A DNA stretch of 64,000 nt, taken from contig NC_090023.1 in assembly GCF_037176765.1 (NCBI RefSeq), positions 25,555,366-25,619,365 of the forward strand. The letters are read 5' to 3'. Position 1 is the first letter of the stretch; each line of letters starts with the position of its first letter. Under the pieces are notes generated by a model. That model worked only from the letters and a program-made list of their open reading frames with translations, did no database searches and was not told where the DNA came from. Below are positions 1 through 11,399 of this stretch, piece after piece. Source of the DNA: Anolis sagrei (Eukaryota; Chordata; Lepidosauria; Squamata; Anolidae). The translations under genes were made by a program, and so were the position numbers.

Positions 1-79
1 CCTCTTGTGATCACATTTAGAGTTCATGAGATATACTCAACCTGAAAACAAAAAAAGCATAATACAAAACATGATTTAC

Positions 80-250
80 CTTCAATACAAAACCAATAGC
101 GTGACCAAGGGAACAATATTCTCGTTGTCCCCAATAACCCCATGGCGCTCCATTTTCCACTTTGATGATGGAATCATAGGGGCGGCCATCTACATCCCAG
201 AAGCAGCATAATGTGATCAAGAAGGCCAGAGAACAGATGAAAATATTCAT
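80..250 (-). CDS. VMO1-like gene A, first coding exon (gene continues off the left edge)
   Basis: This exon encodes a signal peptide (MNIFICSLAFLITLCCF, then WDVDG) and the first VOMI strand region. It contains the family hallmark NGAPWGYW, a cysteine in REYC, and GFVLK at its end. The exon is 57 codons and ends in phase 0 at AAG|gtaaat, exactly as in genes B, C and D. The chosen ATG follows a good acceptor (catctacag) 12 nt upstream, so a non-coding 5' exon probably lies to the right. The frame stays open further upstream through that acceptor, but that extension lacks a signal peptide and is rejected. Exons 2 and 3 would lie left of the window. VMO1 proteins are secreted and known from the egg vitelline membrane outer layer. 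Whether the gene is intact cannot be judged here. Confidence 0.85.
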
Positions 251-2550
251 TCTCTTCTCCAGCTGTAGATGTGGAAACATGGTTGAAGAATGGTCATCAC
301 AAAAATCACAGATAGAGGAGCCAGTCATTTACTAAGGCTGTATTTGTCTGACATTGTTATCTAATTCAAATGCATCAAAAAGGCAATTCTCATTTCTACT
401 TTCCATATTAACTGATTATATGTATATGTAACCTTTGCCCAATTAGTTTAAAGCTGCACACATGACTCCTCACTTCCTAAATTACCCTCACAAAACTCTG
501 TGACTTACTGAGGATCATCTAGTGATTTTACAGGGATGAAAACCAGCCTGTTAACCACTACGCCACAGTGATTCTCAGTTTGTCTCTGTAGATTTCACTC
601 TCTCTTTCAAAACACTATAGTGGCAGTTCAGGATCAAATTGCATGTACACACAGTATTAGCTGAGGTCTGATAATAATGAGGGGCCCATTCTCACTCTGC
701 AATTGTAGCACTATGATGCTACTCAAATTTCCACAGTTATTTATTTATTTATTTAGAACATTTATACCCCGTCCTTCTCAACCTCGGGGACTCAGGACTC
801 AGTGATGTTCTATGGAATTCTGGAATTTGCATTTGGAAGGATATAAATGAAATAAAATATCAAGAGTGTCTCTCCAAAATCCATGATTTTATATGAATAA
901 GTCATAATGGACAAAGTAGAATCATATCGCTATTAATGTGTCGCATGAAGGAGCCACTGATTGCAGTTGGAAAAGGAATTTAAACCTTTCTTCCCTTTCT
1001 GTGTTTGGGATAGTGGTGATGGAAATTCCTCTTCTGAAGCTTGCGAGTTCACTAGTAAATCTGTATTTCCAAGATACATTGCCTAAAGAGAATATCAGGG
1101 ACTCGTCTTGAATGGTTTGCCCTTGTTGGCTTAAAATTTGATTCTAAACCCCCATTATGATAGTTGAACAATCCCTAGAGTGCTGTGGTATGTCCATCAT
1201 GATGGTGAGCTTGGAAAGGTCCTTTTTGACACTGAAACCATATTTTATTGCAGAATTGTAGGATGATGGAAGTATATGCAAGGAATGATAAGACTCCAAA
1301 ACAGGTAATATTCCAAATGGTAGTTGATGTAGGGTGCGCAATAATTTGGAGTGGAAATGTCAATATGTGCCCTAAGATCTATGGAAATGGCTAACTTTAT
1401 TTTTTATCTTATTAGAACTCATAGGAGGAATTGTATAAAAGGAATTTTTAAAATACGCATTCATGCTTTGAACTCTTGAAAACAGCATGAGATTGGAAAC
1501 AATTAGACATATGAGGGTAATAAATAAATAAATACTGTGAATGGTTTGCCTGAAACAAAAACATTATTCCCACGATTCAAATCCAGGTATCTCCAAGTAA
1601 GTCCATAAGGCATCTCACCAGGCCTCTGTGAACTTGAAAGGCTATGGCCTTTCCTTGTTCACCTATTCCTCATATTTGTAGCACATCCTCTGACTCTCAA
1701 ATCTTGGAACCTATTAGAGAAAACTCCAAATACCAATATAGCACTGAGTTCTTAGTGTTGAAGTTGGCATATTGCAACAATTTGCAGTGGAGACACATTC
1801 TATGAATATTACCTAGGCCAATGAACTCAACAAAAATCAGCCACCATGCTTATTGAAGGATGAAACTGATTGAGTTGGGTGCAGGAAATCATAAAATACC
1901 TAATATGACTACTGTGCATACAAAACCAGAGCTGGCCCTACCAGGAGTAGATGGGGGATGGGAAATGGTTGAGGTATTACTGGAGTTATGTGTGCTATGA
2001 AACCTAGTTTCTAATTCCTAAATGAGCTCTCATTGTAATATAGGACACTTTACCACATCTAGAGTTGAAGAAGGGTCCAGTTACTAATTTAGGCAAGGAA
2101 TGAGAGGGCAACACCATTCTATCCATGCTCACAAAGTGCAAAATGTCATGCAACATCTCTGAAAATAACACTCACCACCCTTTAGAATGAACCCGTTTCT
2201 CTCTCATTGCCAGAGAGATGTCTTTTCATTATATTGAAAATGTATGTGTCCCACCCATCTTCTGGCTCACCTCTCATCTTTGTAAAAATTGCTTGTCATT
2301 TTGCTTTGATTGTAACTCTTGCCTTGCCTTCTCGCAGCAAATAAAGGGGGAAGAAGTTGCTCTAAACAGCACATGCAATCTTACTTACAGTTACACACAG
2401 TAGCCACATATTCTGGAGGCAAAATAAGAGAGCTTCTGAGTTCAACAACAAAGTATGAGTAAGGAAACAAAGGGAGAATGGCAGAACAAACTGTAGGAGT
2501 TGTCTTATGAAACATTACCTCCACTTAGTGGAGCAGATGAAATGTGACTT
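251..2550. other. Intergenic stretch upstream of gene A, mostly unassigned
   Basis: No coding exon is recognised. About 480-575 reads on the minus strand as a tRNA-like SINE head (TGGCGTAGTGGTTAA), probably an old SINE remnant. About 738-790 is a worn retroelement tail beginning with (ATTT)n. The promoter of gene A should be here but I could not place it. Confidence 0.5.
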
Positions 2551-3110
2551 TATGACTTCGTCACATGGGGATCCCCCCCCCCCATACCATTTCACCAGCC
2601 TTCATCATGATGCTTCCCCAATTACATGTGGGATGTGATGTCTGAGTGTGCTGGCTCTATTGGAACCAACATAACATGGGCAGGTTCATTTGTTTGGAAG
2701 GAAGCGTCGTCTAATGATTCCACTCCAGTTGTGGACGGAGCCTCTGCCAGAAGTCAAGCGACATCGTGGGATGGGCAGCTTGGCCATCTGTCACTGGATT
2801 GGTGGGGATGCACCCTAGGATGCTAAAAAAAACTCTGGTGTGATAAGGCCATTCGTGTGTGTTATGCTATTTGTGTCACACTCTTATTTGATTTTTTTTT
2901 TTACAACTGCTGCCAAAGTTTGAGAGAAAGGGGGCAGATCTACACTGACCACTTATCCCAAGGCCAATCCAGAGTGGTGAATGTTCAGACCACTACCCCT
3001 CACCCCCATCTTGGTGCTCCAGAGTTCAGGAGGGAGGCCCATCCCCCTCCTATTATTGTCATTATGGGAGCCAGTGGGTGAGAAATTGCTAGTGCTGAAC
3101 AATCATTGTC
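2550..3110. other. Unassigned sequence with poly-C and poly-T runs
   Basis: Contains a C run at 2574-2583 and a T run near 2892. It has moderately GC-rich text unlike the AT-rich flanks and no counterpart in the C and D units. Open frames are short and show no family similarity. Possibly an old non-autonomous DNA element. Confidence 0.3.
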
Positions 3111-3759
3111 TGGAGTGCATAATACAATGTTGGGTTTTGTTTTTCGTGTTGGGGTGGTATATAATGTTGATTTTGTCTCAGAATTCTTCTTTGCCCTCCA
3201 TCTCATTGTAAAATATAGAAAATTGTGGAGTTGTTGATAATTATTTCATTGAGAACAGGAACATTTTCATGGATCACTTGTATCACTCCATGTAAAGAAA
3301 GGGTACACATAAACAATTAAGAATCAATCTGAGATTTCATTCTGTAATGTCAAAAAAGAGTGTGTGTCCTCAGTGTTGCCCACTTCGGCATGGCAAAGGG
3401 CCTCCTTGCAAAATAAACATGGCTGTGGGGCTGCCTTTAAGCCCTGAATGGTTCTGGCTGAGATTACTTGTCCGAACGTATCTCTTGCTATGAACCATCA
3501 CAAAGCTTAAGATCGTCAGGAGAGGCCTTGCTTTCAATCCCACCACTCTCGCAAATGCAGTTGGTGGGGACGAGAGACAGGGACTTCTCGGCAGTGGCCC
3601 CCCACTGATAGTGACAATAGGAACAGGAACATTGGATTTGCAATATTGGATTTTCCGGCTTGATTTTTGGTTTTACTGGCATACTAATATTATTGTTAAA
3701 TGAATTTATTGGTTCATTTGTACAATGTTTAAAAATGTGTTTACTGTTTTAACTGTTAT

Positions 3760-3875
3760 TCTTATGATGTATATGTTTGTAAGCATCACTGATGCCTATA
3801 TGAGGCCACCCTGAGTCCCCCTTGTGGGGAGAAGGATGGGATAGAAATATATGAAATAAATAAATAAATATTTTT
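3760..3875 (+). repeat. Retroelement 3' tail fragment
   Basis: Reads like the GCCACCCTGAGTCCC..GGGGAGAAGG..GGATAGAAAT tail common to many repeats here and ends in (AAAT)n. A similar tail is at 4400-4472. Confidence 0.5.
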
Positions 3876-3884
3876 TGCACCTGA

Positions 3885-4250
3885 TTAAGGCTCAGAAAGC
3901 CAGATGTTGACCTCTGATTGATAATATTAAATTAGACATGATGATTTGTAATTTGCAGTTTTGAAGCTAATGTTTGAACAATAACTATGTAACAAAATTT
4001 GAAAAAAATATGTTTGTGTTTTAAAAGTGTTATTTTCTGTTTAATTGTGTAGTACTTGCTTTGAAAGTCATTGTTATACTCCTAAAACTTCATTTATGTG
4101 GCTGCCACAAACTATGTTGAATTGGTTGAGACTCTATGAGATATACACTGAAAAACTACAGCAAAATGTGTTGCAGGATGTCCTGCGAAAACAAAGTTTT
4201 TGCAGTTTAATAAACTTTTCCATGTTTTTATGATAGAACCAAATTAGGAA
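3885..4250. repeat. Unclassified interspersed sequence shared by units B, C and D
   Basis: Matches 15345-15675 and 37485-37830. It contains a GAAAGTGTTATT block also found inside the VNTR-bearing MITE, so the two may be related. In D the BovB LINE is inserted at its start. It is not coding. Confidence 0.5.
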
Positions 4251-4643
4251 ATGACATTTATAACACAGGAACAAAATTGTGTTACATTAAATGGTGTGAT
4301 TTTAATAGTGAATGCAACGTTTAATTTGTTTTAATGTGCATTGACTTTTAATTTTTAAGTGTATTCTGTTTGTTGTCCAAAGGCATTGAATAATTGCCAT
4401 ATGCAACGACATCTTGAGTCCCTTTTGGGGTAGAGAAAGGCGGGACACAAATAGAGTAAGTAAATAAATAAACTGTTGGCCAATATAGAGAAAGGAATTC
4501 TGGTTTTAATAAGCTATTATCAACCTCTTAATTTTTGTATCACCCAATGCTCTTTATCCTCTCAATGAGCTTCTATCCAGAGCCATATTAATCGAAATAA
4601 GTCACCATCATTCAAAAAGGAACACAAAATTGTTTACATAGGA

Positions 4644-4649
4644 TTTAAT
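4644..4649 (-). promoter_or_regulatory. Poly(A) signal ATTAAA of gene B
   Basis: ATTAAA on the minus strand, 52 nt after the gene B stop. The same hexamer sits at the same distance in C and D, which supports use as the cleavage signal. Confidence 0.7.
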
Positions 4650-4700
4650 GATGAATAAGCTTCATAATAACATGCATTGGATGTGCTGAAAGTCTAGGTC

Positions 4701-7700
4701 TCAGTCACAGCAGAAGAACTTCACATCATTCAGTGCAGTATCATCATTATTCCCCTGTGGGGGCTCAATCCTTGTCTGAACCCCACATATGGCACCGGAA
4801 GAGCAGGATTCGCTCCATGCACCAAAATACCCCCAATTGTGTGAGTCACCTGTCAGGACAGCCCCTTCAGAGCAACCGAATCTGACGTTGTTTGCTGCAG
4901 AATCATCAACTACAGTCCCTTGATAAGGTTCCACTTGCAATGAGAAGGACATCAGGTGCCCTTTAGGGCAATATATAGCTTTTTTCCATGCTCCCCAACT
5001 GCCAACAAAAATGACAATAGTGATGCCCTGGGAAAAATTTAAAAAGCAGACATGCAATATATATTTCAAAAGCAGGCAGAACGCATTAAAGAGTGCCTAT
5101 GCTCATGCAACTTCTGTTACCAGTGGACAATTAACAAAGATCACAAGCAAGAGCATGTGCCATACAGGCTGTAAAAATATATTTAACTAACATTGTGTCT
5201 TAGGTTGTGGTTAATTAAGGAAATATCTACATTGTAGAATTAATGCAGTTTGACTCCACTTTAACTGTCCTGGCTCAATTCTAAAGAACCATGAGAGCTG
5301 TAGTGAAACTTTTGCTCCTGCTGAGTTTTGGTGCCTCACCAAATAACAGTTCCCAGGATTTCATAGCATTGATCCATGGCAGTTAAAGCGGTGTCAAACT
5401 ACATTAATTTTACAGTGCAGATACACATTAAGACATCTAGTTACCTACAAAGACATATTTGAAGCTAGATGTTAGCTATCAAATGAGCAAATTTTGTGCT
5501 TCTGACTTTTTCCCTGCTTAAATGTACAACCTTATCTACATTCCTGTTAAAATTAAATCTGTTAGTAATGGCCATTGATTGTTGAATCACTTCAACAATA
5601 AATCATTGTTGAAGTGATTCTGTTTCTGCAGATTTGATTTGCACCCTTTTTACTCCTGCATCAACATTCTTTATAAAGATGATGAAAACATCAATCCCAG
5701 GATAAAACATTATGGTATGTCCACTGTAACTTCTTTGTGGAATTACAAGGAAACTTCTGTAGGTTATGTCTGCCCATCAGCCAATTAAAAATACACTTTT
5801 TGAGAGTAACATAATCTAGACCAGTGGTTCTCAACCTGGGATCCCCAGATGTTTTGGCCTTCAACTCCCAGAAATCCTAACAGCTGGTAAACTGGCTGGG
5901 ATTTCTGGGAGTTGTAGACCAAAAACATCTGGGGACCCCAGGTTGAGAACCACTGATCTACATCGCTCTTTCTGAAACTTTGGATCCCAGTCTCAAATGG
6001 GGTCCTTTTAGCTCAATGCTGACTCCCAAAGATTTGGCAACTGTTTTCTGAATGCCAACTGGTGGCCGTTTTAGACATTTATACAAATCTGTTTTGTGAG
6101 CTGTTTGGGGACTTGATCAATATTGGTACACAACAGACTTGATGGATGATAACATTTAAATAATTATTTTATCTGTTTTGTTTGTTGTCTGCTTTTCTCT
6201 TGATATGGGACTACAAATCACAAGATAAGAAAGAAGGAAGGAAGGAAGGAAGGAAGGAAGGAAGGAAGGAAAGAAAAGAAAAGAAAAGAAAAGAAAAGAA
6301 AAGAAAAGAAAAGAAAAGAAAAGAAAAGAAAAGAGTAGTAATAGTAGTAGTGGCAGAGGAGGAGGATTAAAATGAGGGGAAGGAGGAGTAAAACATGAGA
6401 AAAAGATACCCACTCTCCACTCTTGGACATTACTGCTTGACCATCATCACAGTAAAGACGGATGCCATTCAAGCCTGTATCATCATTCCATGCCAAACTA
6501 CCTTGGTAGTCCTCTACCTGGTGTGGAAACAGAAAAACAAGAGTGTAATAAAGCTGTTGTGAATGCAGCTACTTTAACACTCATGAACTGGGTTATTAAT
6601 GTTGCACTTTAACATCATGAACATTGCAAGGAGAATTCATAGGGTATAAAATGTCTCAAGCCCAAAGAAGTGTTTTATGTGCCAAGACATTTCCGTTCCA
6701 CCCAAATATCCGAAACCCAGAAGATATAAAATGAAACAGACATAAAATAAATGTATACTGTTTGTACTGTGGGAAATACATGACCTATGTAAATTCCAGT
6801 GTCTACTCATACTTACTTCTGCTTTGCTGCATCATGTTTTATTAAAAACAACATGGTGCTCTTTTTGTCCCAATATGTTACATTAGATGGAAAAAAGTAC
6901 CTTAGCAGAAAAAGATCAAAATTATTGTATTTGTCCCTTTTGTCAATTGTTTGTACAAAAGCATTTATGCCATAGCTCTATAGCTAACATTATAATAATT
7001 ATAATGTTATAGTAATAATGTTAACAATGCAACAAAAATGATACTGTAGACTTTGTAGAGCTTTGGTGGCATGGACTATGGAATAAAACATGACATATGG
7101 AAACTGAAATGTATTACCCTGTTTTGCTCCAAAAGATGTGTGAGTGCTCATTTTCAGGGGATCTTATAGAATCATAGAATCAAAGAGTTGGAAGAGACCT
7201 CTTTGGCCATCCAGTCCAACCCCCTGCCAAGAAGCAACAAAAAGGGCTTCTTTTCTTATGTCAGTAGAAAAAGGAAAAACAAGGAGGTGATAGGGCCTCT
7301 TCGAGGAGAAGATGGGGCAATGCTGACAGCGGGTAGGGAAAAGGCAGAACTACTGAATGCCTTCTTTGCCTCGGTCTTCTCACAAAAAAGAAAGTCATCT
7401 TCAACCTCAGCAAGATGGAGTGGATGAGGGATTAGAGGACATCCAACCCCAAATTGAGAAACAAGTCATCCAGGAATACCTAATCAATTTCCTAATTGAT
7501 TTCTTAATTAACTGTAACTGCAGCTTATTTTTGAAGTAGGGCTTATATTTTGAGCACCCTCAAAATCATGCTAGGGCTTATTTTGAAGGAAGGTCTTATT
7601 TTGGGGGAAACAAAGTATACTTATGTTACACATTTTTAGTAGTACCCCCCCCCCCAGGCATGTAGCCAGGGGGGGGGCTCGGGGGGCTTCAGCCCCCCCC

Positions 7701-8853
7701 CCGAAATTTTCATGGTGGTTCGCGAAAAGGCCTTAATGGTGCATTATTTAAACTGTTATGTTTATTCATTTCATGATCTGATCACCATACTCAATATATC
7801 CCATATGCATGGGGGTATTGGGGTAATGATACAAAAGGTTTGCTAGGCTAGACCCTCTTTCACTCAGAGTCAGCCCCCCCGAAACTCAGCCCCCCCCCGA
7901 AACCCCCCCTGAAAAAAAATTCAGGCCCCCCCCAAAACGAAATCCTGGCTACGGGCCTGCCCCCCCCCCAAAAAAAACCCAACATACACATGCCTAAGCA
8001 TGAAGGCTGAACTGACTGATACTGAAATATAATAACCAATGTGTCTCAAGGAAGCATATCACCCCCTTGTTAAAAGTTTCCCTGGCTACTAATTCATTTC
8101 CAATCACAATTCAGAGTGCTGGTCAAGTTATTTAGCTCTGAACTATCTGAAAACCATGGGCTCATCTACACTGATCATTTAATGCAGGCTGAACGCAGGC
8201 TGAAGTTAGCTTCAAATTGCAACAGCTAAACAACACATACCTCCAAAGTGTACTGCTGCACAAGTTAAGGATGGTACAGCATATCAAATAAAGACAGGAG
8301 ACAGTCCTAAATAAGCAATTTAATACTCTGCAGTGAATCTCAAATCTTGCCTGGCAAAATTAGCTCCACAGAACAAGAAGCACATTGTTGACAGTGACAC
8401 CCATTGTGCTGAAGCGCTTTGGTATCAGTGGACTAGAGATAAAGACAGTCATTCTCCCAACAGTTGGAACACAGATAAATGAAATTTCCATCAGGCTTGT
8501 ATGGGCCAAGCCAAAAGTGTTTGCTTTGCTAATACCTAACCAAGTAGCTGATATAGGATTCTGGCCCACAATTTCCTAATATTTCTCCACTTTCTCCTTT
8601 TTTGTTAAGTCAAACTTTTTCTTTAATCTTTGGAGAGCTGTTCATTATCAAGGTGTCTGAAAAGAAGAGTACAAAATAACCTTACCTTCAACGCGAATCC
8701 CTTTGCATATCCTTCCTTACAGAATTTTGGTTTAGCCCAATCACCCCATGGGGCTCCATTTTTCACAATGAGTATCTTATTATACTTTCGAGCATCTCCA
8801 TACCAGAAGCAATAGGTAAGCATCACAAAACAAGTACTGACTCGGAGATTCAT
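4701..8853 (-). CDS. VMO1-like gene B, three coding exons: 8853-8686, 6517-6414, 4998-4701
   Basis: Predicted secreted protein of 189 residues of the vitelline membrane outer layer 1 (VOMI) family, a three-fold beta-prism known from egg coats and secretions. Residues 1-21 form a signal peptide ending near YGDA. Exon 1 carries NGAPWGDW and ends at AAG|gtaagg (phase 0). Exon 2 carries [12 protein letters not shown] and ends GA|gtgggt, leaving two bases. Exon 3 begins after ttggcag and restores the conserved W-G-A-W. Exon 3 holds [28 protein letters not shown] and [13 protein letters not shown], then D and TGA. Eight cysteines are kept after the signal peptide, as expected for four disulfides. 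No stop or frameshift is seen. Intron 2 contains a hAT-like MITE and a long purine microsatellite near exon 2. Intron 1 contains a CR1 piece and a C-rich element. The family call is firm; the exact orthology to human or bird VMO1 is not resolved. Confidence 0.93.
5225..5437. mobile_element. Old palindromic MITE in gene B intron 2/downstream flank
   Basis: Ends are inverted repeats of the type TCTACANTGTAGAATTAATGCAG / GTCAAACTACATTAATTTTACAGTG. It is present at the orthologous spots at 17820-17976 (shortened) and 39772-39957, so it predates the duplications. Relatives lie at 9862-10070, 27712-27920 and 48268-48480. Confidence 0.6.
5584..5620. repeat. Perfect 16-bp inverted repeat (hairpin), unit B only
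   Basis: Arms GAATCACTTCAACAAT and ATTGTTGAAGTGATTC are separated by AAATC. The C and D counterparts (about 17990, 40120) have only the right-hand arm, so the left arm arose in B, as in a template-switch event. Confidence 0.8.
5822..5955. mobile_element. hAT-like palindromic MITE, 134 bp, private to unit B
   Basis: Inverted ends CAGTGGTTCTCAACCTGGG and CCCAGGTTGAGAACCACTG, with a nearly fully palindromic body. The flanking 8-bp direct repeat is atctagac / atctacat (5814-5821, 5956-5963), close to the hAT target consensus nTCTAGAn. The site is empty in C (about 18210) and D (about 40345). Confidence 0.85.
6228..6336 (+). repeat. Polypurine microsatellite (GAAG)n then (AAAGA)n
   Basis: About 110 bp of pure purine, AAGG units followed by AAAAG units. 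It begins roughly 80 bp from the exon 2 donor of gene B, inside intron 2. The proteins it could encode are low-complexity artefacts. Confidence 0.95.
7167..7450. mobile_element. CR1 LINE piece with inverted 3' end
   Basis: 7167-7232 is the reverse complement of a CR1 3' end (compare 57610-57690). At 7233 it switches to plus-strand CR1 coding sequence with the motif GPLRGEDG, then [16 protein letters not shown], just upstream of the reverse transcriptase. This is the signature of a 5'-inverted insertion. Confidence 0.75.
7656..7959. mobile_element. C/G-rich non-autonomous DNA element, private to unit B
   Basis: Terminal inverted repeats AGGCATGTAGCCAGG and CCTGGCTACGGGCCT surround runs of G and C and a short AT-rich core. 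It sits in a poly-C tract that is uninterrupted in C (about 20890) and D (about 44125). A fragment of the same family is at 49645-49690. Confidence 0.65.
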
Positions 8854-9652
8854 GGCTGGAAGTCTGCTCTAGATGCAACATAATAAAACAATTTATTTAT
8901 TTGTCACCTTCCTGCAAAAGTGGAACTCAAAATAACTCAGAACATGATGTAAATAAGATATACTAAAACCAGCAATGGTTGTAATATTAAACACAAACAA
9001 ATGTCTCTATTGAAACAGCAAAATTAAAAAAAAACACCAGTGAAAGAGAAATATTGCAAGGACAAGAGATAACTGTAAGGGAACTGGTCTGCTACTCAGG
9101 TTAAGGGAGTTCCATAACCTGGAAACAGAACCAAACAAGAAAAAATGTATACTCCTGGAATTTTGGAGTGATTTCTCAGTTGATAACTATTTCCCTGAAT
9201 TCTGTTTCTCAAAAAAATTCATGAAGGGGCAGCACCATCACTTTTGGGTGATACATCATTGACTGGCTTTCTGACTCCAACAAAGGAGCTGAATTTACAG
9301 GGTAAGGGGCAAAGTAGTTGAGGCAACCACAATGTGGCTCCAGAAGAAGTGGGAGATATAGCAAGATAGAGTTTTGGTAAGCCTATACTATCCATGGCAC
9401 ATGTAGTCTTGCAGGAGTCCTCATTCTGCATGAGCTGAATTGGATGATGTGTGCATTTTCTATTCCCTGGCCTCTCAAAGTCAGATATAAACATTGTGCT
9501 GCTCCACAGATGTTGCTAATGACATAAAACCACCACAAGGGAAAATGTAGATGCCCCTAGTGCTCTTTTAAACATAGATATTGGGAATTGAGCTATGGAT
9601 CTTCTTATTTTACCATCACATCTATCAAGAAAAGAGCTGTCACATTACTTAC

Positions 9653-9807
9653 ATTTCCACAGCTGTCTGTGTTCCTATAACTGGACTAAGAGAGAAGCTG
9701 AGAGAACAGTGCGTGTCAGAGTGGGCAAGGTTATGAAGAAGACCAAGATCAAATGTGGGAGTCACCACGTCAGCACCTTCTATGCTCTGTTGCTTGATTA
9801 CTTAAAG
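9653..9807 (-). promoter_or_regulatory. Candidate promoter and non-coding 5' exon of gene B
   Basis: On the minus strand a TATA-like TTTAAGTAA (about 9798-9806) is followed by roughly 150 nt that end in a consensus donor, GGAAAT|gtaagt (donor starts at 9652). Downstream, the coding exon is preceded by an acceptor (cttccag) two bases before the ATG. The same arrangement is present in C and D. This suggests a spliced, untranslated first exon containing GACAGCTGTGG. No transcript is available, so this is inference. Confidence 0.5.
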
Positions 9808-10661
9808 GAGCAGACTTAAGGCTATGGTCCATCCTTTGTTCTTTACTAACCACAACCCAATATGCATCTATACTGTAGAGTTACTGCAGCTGGACATCAC
9901 ATTAACTGCCATGGCTACATACTATGAAATTAAGGGAATTGTAGTTTTATGAGGGCATTAGCTCTCTGTACAAAAACTGCAGGTACCACATCAAACTACA
10001 AACCCCAGAATCCCATAGTATTGAGCCAGGATAAGTACAATTGTGTCTGATTGCATTTATTCTAAAGGCTTTTAAAGGTATATAAAGGCAGTTCTAATAA
10101 ATGTTGGAAATGTGGGGAAATGTCTGGACAGATATGGTATGTGGAGGTCAGTAGTAAAGGTCTCACAAAAGGTCCCAACAATATTCAATTCAAATGCATA
10201 TGATGTTAAAAGAAATGTAAATGTTAAATCATGATGAAACTAATGTTTTATTTAGGATCAACTAGAGATAACCATGGAAGATTATGACTATATATTATTA
10301 CTATGGCTAGAGATGGAAAGAACTAGCTATCCCAACATAAGATGAATTGCTTATGAGATGTGTGAATCAGTTGAGATGCATAAACTGACAACATTGATCA
10401 AGGAGAAATTCTTGACATTTTTTTAAAGACTGGAACATGTTTATTACTTTCATGCAGAAAAGGTGGGGACAAACTTTAATTGTTTTCTGATTTAGAAGAG
10501 TGTTATTAAAAGTAACAATTTTGGTGGACATTTACTAAGAGAGTAGAAAAGAAGTAAAAATCAATAGGTATTGAGTTTGAGGTTTCCAGATTAAGTTTAC
10601 TTAAGTTTCATATGTTTTTAGGTTTGTATTGGTTAGAATGATCATTTTAGATATAATTGTG

Positions 10662-10740
10662 TTATTTGTTTATTTATTTATTTGCTTTATTTCTATACTG
10701 CATTTTTCAGCCTCAGGCGGCAACTCAATGCGGTGTTATT
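10662..10740. repeat. Short retroelement tail with flanking repeat
   Basis: A (ATTT)n start followed by a worn CTGCATTTTTCAGCCTCAGG tail, flanked by gtgttattt on both sides. It is absent from C and D. Confidence 0.5.
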
Positions 10741-10849
10741 TGTTGTAGTCTAGTTTTATATATCAAGAAAATCCTTTTTGTCTTTGTGGAGCATTTTTTT
10801 CTCTGTAACTCTTTTTTCTATCTCTGTTTTGTAACTATTTTTATATCTC

Positions 10850-10945
10850 AGTTCTTGTGGGTTTTTTTGGGCTATATGGCCATGTTCTAGAGGCATTTCT
10901 CCTGATGTTTCACCTGCATCTATGGCAAGCATCATCATTTTCTGT
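10850..10945 (+). mobile_element. Penelope-like element fragment
   Basis: Matches the outer part of the element at 45832-47050 (TATGGCCATGTTCT through CATCTATGGCAAGCATC). Only this piece is present. Confidence 0.55.
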
Positions 10946-11399
10946 ATCATATTTCAGAATCATAAATAATCATGTAAGAACATCTGATTGACTCTAATCT
11001 AATCAAGAATAAGAACAGCCTTTAGGTCCATGAGAAATGGTTCTATTGGTATTCATTACAAAATAGCCCCAAAAGAATGACCTAATGTGTCATGAAATGA
11101 AATATTCTAGAACCTTGCCTCCATCTACAAAGTTGGATTTTCCCCCAAGTGAGGGCATGTGCAGACAAGCTAGTCCCAAATAGAAACTGTAGTAGTCATC
11201 TCAACAGCCATCCTGGGCTCAGGCAGTCATGGGGCAAAGGATGGCTGTCTCTTCCCAACCCTTCTGAAGTCGAATTTATACGTGGTTAAGAAAGGTCCTG
11301 CTTGGTGAGCATTTACAATAACACCCAAAGTTTCAGATTAAAGAACACACACTCACCAGAGATGAGGAAAGACAACAGAGGTTTTAATTACTATCTGCA

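Noticed and set aside
2626-2826. 66-codon frame in GC-richer DNA
   Set aside because: Short, with no splice context, no family similarity and no counterpart in the other units.
6156-6496. Low-complexity Lys/Arg/Glu and Phe/Leu/Ser-rich frames
   Set aside because: They are translations of the purine microsatellite. Only the exon 2 part at 6414-6517 is coding.
8360-8579. Overlapping open frames on both strands in gene B intron 1
   Set aside because: The block is shared by B, C and D through duplication, but the frames are not kept in C and D.
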